64,000 nucleotides of DNA from UBA3064 sp023258775 (GTDB lineage: Bacteria; Pseudomonadota; Gammaproteobacteria; Burkholderiales; Burkholderiaceae_E): assembly GCA_044355655.1 (NCBI GenBank), contig JBIKXS010000001.1, positions 62,001-126,000 on the forward strand. Direction: 5' to 3'. The notes beneath the pieces were generated by a model. That model saw only the letters and a list, made by a program, of their open reading frames with translations, was not told where the DNA came from and ran no database searches. The first letter of the stretch is position 1, and each line of letters opens with the position of its first letter. Below, in pieces: positions 61,996 to 64,000 of this stretch. The position numbers were made by a program, and so were the translations under genes.

Positions 61996-64000
61996 ATGGG
62001 CCTTTTTGATTGGATCCGGGATCACAAGCGATTGATGCTTGGTGCGCTTATCGTTCTCATTTTCCCATCGTTCGTGTTTTGGGGGATATCCGGCTACGAT
62101 CAGTTTATGGGTGACGGTACCCATGTGGCCGAAGTGCATGGCCGACCGATAGCACGCGATCGTTTTGAATCTGCACATCGCGAGCAGCTCGATCAAATGC
62201 GTCGTATGGCCTCGATGACCGGGCAACAGTTCGACACTGCTGCGCTTGATAATCCTGAGCTTCGGCAAGAAGTGCTTGATCGTCTCATCCAGGATGCGCT
62301 CTTGCAAGGTCAGGTTATTGATCGAAAGATTTACGTTGGCGATCTTCGTCTGCGCGAAGAAATCGGCAGCATTCCCAATCTTCGCAAAGCCGATGGTTCA
62401 TTTAATTTAGAACAATATAAAACCTTGCTCGCTGCACAGGGCAAGTCCGAGTTTCAATTCGAACAAGGCCTTCGGCAAGAACTTGCGTTAAGAACCTTGC
62501 CAGAGGCACTCGGTGGCAGTGGTTTCCTTCCAACATCGGTGCTCGAGTCAGTCGTTGCAGCACAACTGGAAAAACGCGAGATAAGGCACCGCCTTTTCAG
62601 CACGAAACAGTTCAAAGATCAGGTCAAGCCGACGCAAGAGCAACTCGAGGCTTTCTTTCAGAAGGAAGCAAAGCGTTTTGAACTTCCGGCCGTTGCCGAT
62701 ATTGAAATCCTGACGCTCCGTGCTAAAGACTTGGTTGCCAGTGAATCCGCCGACGCTGACGCGGTCAAGACCTTTTACGAGCAAAATCCGCAACGTTTTG
62801 GTGAACCTGAGCAGCGGCGCGCCAGCCATATTTTGCTTGAACTCTCTGCATCGGCCAATGAAGCAGCTAAAGCCCAAGCGCTCGAAAAGGCAAAATCCAT
62901 CCTCGAATCAATTCGAGAGGGTAGGGACTTTGCCGCACTTGCAAAGCAGTGGTCAAAAGATTCAGGCTCTGCAGTACAAGGTGGTGATCTTGGCTTTTTC
63001 AGTCGTGACGCGATGGTCAAACCCTTTGCCGATGCAGTGTTTGCGATGAAAGTTGGCGCGGTGTCTGATCCTGTTCTCAGTGAGTTTGGTGTTCACGTGA
63101 TCAAACTTACCGATATAAGACCTGCCAAGCTTAAGCCCTTTGAGCAGGTTCGTGGCGACATCGAGCAACAAATGAAGCAGGAAAAAGCGCAGAAGCGGTT
63201 CGCCGAATTGGCCGAAAGCTTCAGCAATACAATTTATGAGCAAAGTGATAGCCTCCAGCCGGCTGCAGCTAAGATCAATCAGCAGACGCTTACCCTTAAG
63301 GGCGTCCAGGCTGATGGTCGTTCTTTTTCTCCGAACTCGAAATCCTTTGAAAAGGCCGCAATTGATCCACGAGTCTTGCGAGCGGTCTTTTCTGACGAAT
63401 CGATTCGCTCTCGCAGGAACACAGACGCTATAGAAATTGCTCCAGGGGTGTTGGTCTCTGCTCGTTTAAGTCAGTACCAAGCGCCAAGCAAGCCAACGCT
63501 TGATGCGGTTCGCGAATCAGTGACTCAGGCATGGGTATTACAGGCTGCCGTGGAAAAAGCCAAGGCAGAAGGAGAAAAACTGATTGATACGCTTGGCAAA
63601 GAGCTTGGTCAGGCCGACCTTAGCGCAATCAAACCCGGACAACGCCTCAAACATGCTGCGCTTGACGTACTGATGCAATCGTTTTCTGATCCCGTTACCA
63701 TCACGAGAGGTCAATCCTCGTCACTGGATCAGCAAAGCGTTCAGGCTGCATTTAAACTTGGCATCCAAGGTAAACAGCGTGTGGGTGGTCTTGTCGTTGG
63801 TGATCAGGGTTTTCGCGTCGTGTTTCTCAGCGCGGTAATTCCCGCTCCCGATGAACAACTGAAATCCTCAGTACCTATGGTCCGTGAGCAGCTTGCCTCG
63901 CTTGAAGGGCGTTTGTTATCGGAGCAATATCTGAAGTACCTTCGGGCGCAGGCCGATGTAAAGACATTTCCTAATCGGATGACAGGTACTCCCTCGAAGC
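61996..64000 (+). CDS. ppiD: Peptidyl-prolyl cis-trans isomerase PpiD/SurA-type (3' end outside window)
   Basis: Inner-membrane-anchored periplasmic foldase that helps proteins leaving the Sec translocon. The frame is open for 668 codons to the window end; PpiD proteins are of about this length, so the stop is probably near. An N-terminal membrane anchor (LMLGALIVLIFPSFVFWGI, residues ~13-32) is followed by a SurA-N-like region. A parvulin domain (RASHILLEL, GRDFAALAKQWSKDSGSAVQGGDLGFFSRDAMVKPFADAVF, GVHVIKL) lies at about residues 275-375. GGAG lies 6 bp before ATG 61996. Confidence 0.93.
   Translation, partial: MGLFDWIRDHKRLMLGALIVLIFPSFVFWGISGYDQFMGDGTHVAEVHGRPIARDRFESAHREQLDQMRRMASMTGQQFDTAALDNPELRQEVLDRLIQDALLQGQVIDRKIYVGDLRLREEIGSIPNLRKADGSFNLEQYKTLLAAQGKSEFQFEQGLRQELALRTLPEALGGSGFLPTSVLESVVAAQLEKREIRHRLFSTKQFKDQVKPTQEQLEAFFQKEAKRFELPAVADIEILTLRAKDLVASESADADAVKTFYEQNPQRFGEPEQRRASHILLELSASANEAAKAQALEKAKSILESIREGRDFAALAKQWSKDSGSAVQGGDLGFFSRDAMVKPFADAVFAMKVGAVSDPVLSEFGVHVIKLTDIRPAKLKPFEQVRGDIEQQMKQEKAQKRFAELAESFSNTIYEQSDSLQPAAAKINQQTLTLKGVQADGRSFSPNSKSFEKAAIDPRVLRAVFSDESIRSRRNTDAIEIAPGVLVSARLSQYQAPSKPTLDAVRESVTQAWVLQAAVEKAKAEGEKLIDTLGKELGQADLSAIKPGQRLKHAALDVLMQSFSDPVTITRGQSSSLDQQSVQAAFKLGIQGKQRVGGLVVGDQGFRVVFLSAVIPAPDEQLKSSVPMVREQLASLEGRLLSEQYLKYLRAQADVKTFPNRMTGTPSK

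Overview
This window looks like ordinary core chromosome of a betaproteobacterium in the order Burkholderiales, closest in gene order to the Alcaligenaceae-type branch. The evidence is the pheT-ihfA-merR-tRNA-Pro block, the GntR-sdhCDAB-sdhE-gltA-odhAB-lpd-zapE TCA block, a bamD/rluD-pgeF-phaC-phaB-phaR-rimO block, the lplT/alr-radA pair, and tig-clpPX-lon-tRNA-tRNA-ppiD. By eye the base composition is moderate (near 50-55 % GC) and even. I see no insertion sequence, prophage, integrase or CRISPR array.

Layout. 1-3143: end of pheT, ihfA, a MerR regulator, tRNA-Pro and its terminator. 3144-11071 (minus strand): amidase, acnA, a small lysozyme-inhibitor-like secreted protein, prpC, prpB and mdh, probably transcribed from mdh towards the amidase. 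11072-11287: a divergent control region in which one palindrome supplies the -35 boxes of two opposing promoters. 11288-24843: gntR, sdhCDAB, sdhE, gltA, odhA/odhB/lpd, zapE and a YdcH-like peptide. 24850-27332: YoaA/DinG-type helicase and an unrecognised secreted protein. 27343-35684: bamD, rluD, pgeF, the polyhydroxyalkanoate genes phaC, phaB and phaR, rimO and a MAPEG membrane protein. 35769-42184: serB and mfd (minus), then a fused ispDF and an acyltransferase. 42177-46147 (minus): DUF3501 protein, iron-sulfur dicluster protein, rubrerythrin and an orphan EnvZ-like histidine kinase. 46202-52140: tsaB, rimI, type 4 uracil-DNA glycosylase, lplT (minus), alr, radA. 52191-55621 (minus): hpnE, hpnD and hpnC for squalene. 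55735-64000: tRNA-Leu, tig, clpP, clpX, lon, tRNA-Val, tRNA-Asp and a PpiD foldase cut by the window end.

How it fits together. The first third carries most of an aerobic TCA cycle (aconitase, citrate synthase, 2-oxoglutarate dehydrogenase, succinate dehydrogenase, malate dehydrogenase) together with two methylcitrate-cycle enzymes for propionyl-CoA. The pha genes store carbon as polyester granules. The last quarter is cytosolic and periplasmic protein quality control. The hpn and rubrerythrin groups concern membrane triterpenoids and oxidative stress.

I found no convincing new multi-gene system. The most unusual features are the shared-palindrome divergent mdh/gntR promoters, a long basic N-terminal extension on PhaC, an 18-bp in-frame tandem repeat in serB, a one-ORF IspDF fusion, the rubrerythrin/iron-sulfur/DUF3501 trio, and a secreted MliC-like protein inside a central-metabolism operon.
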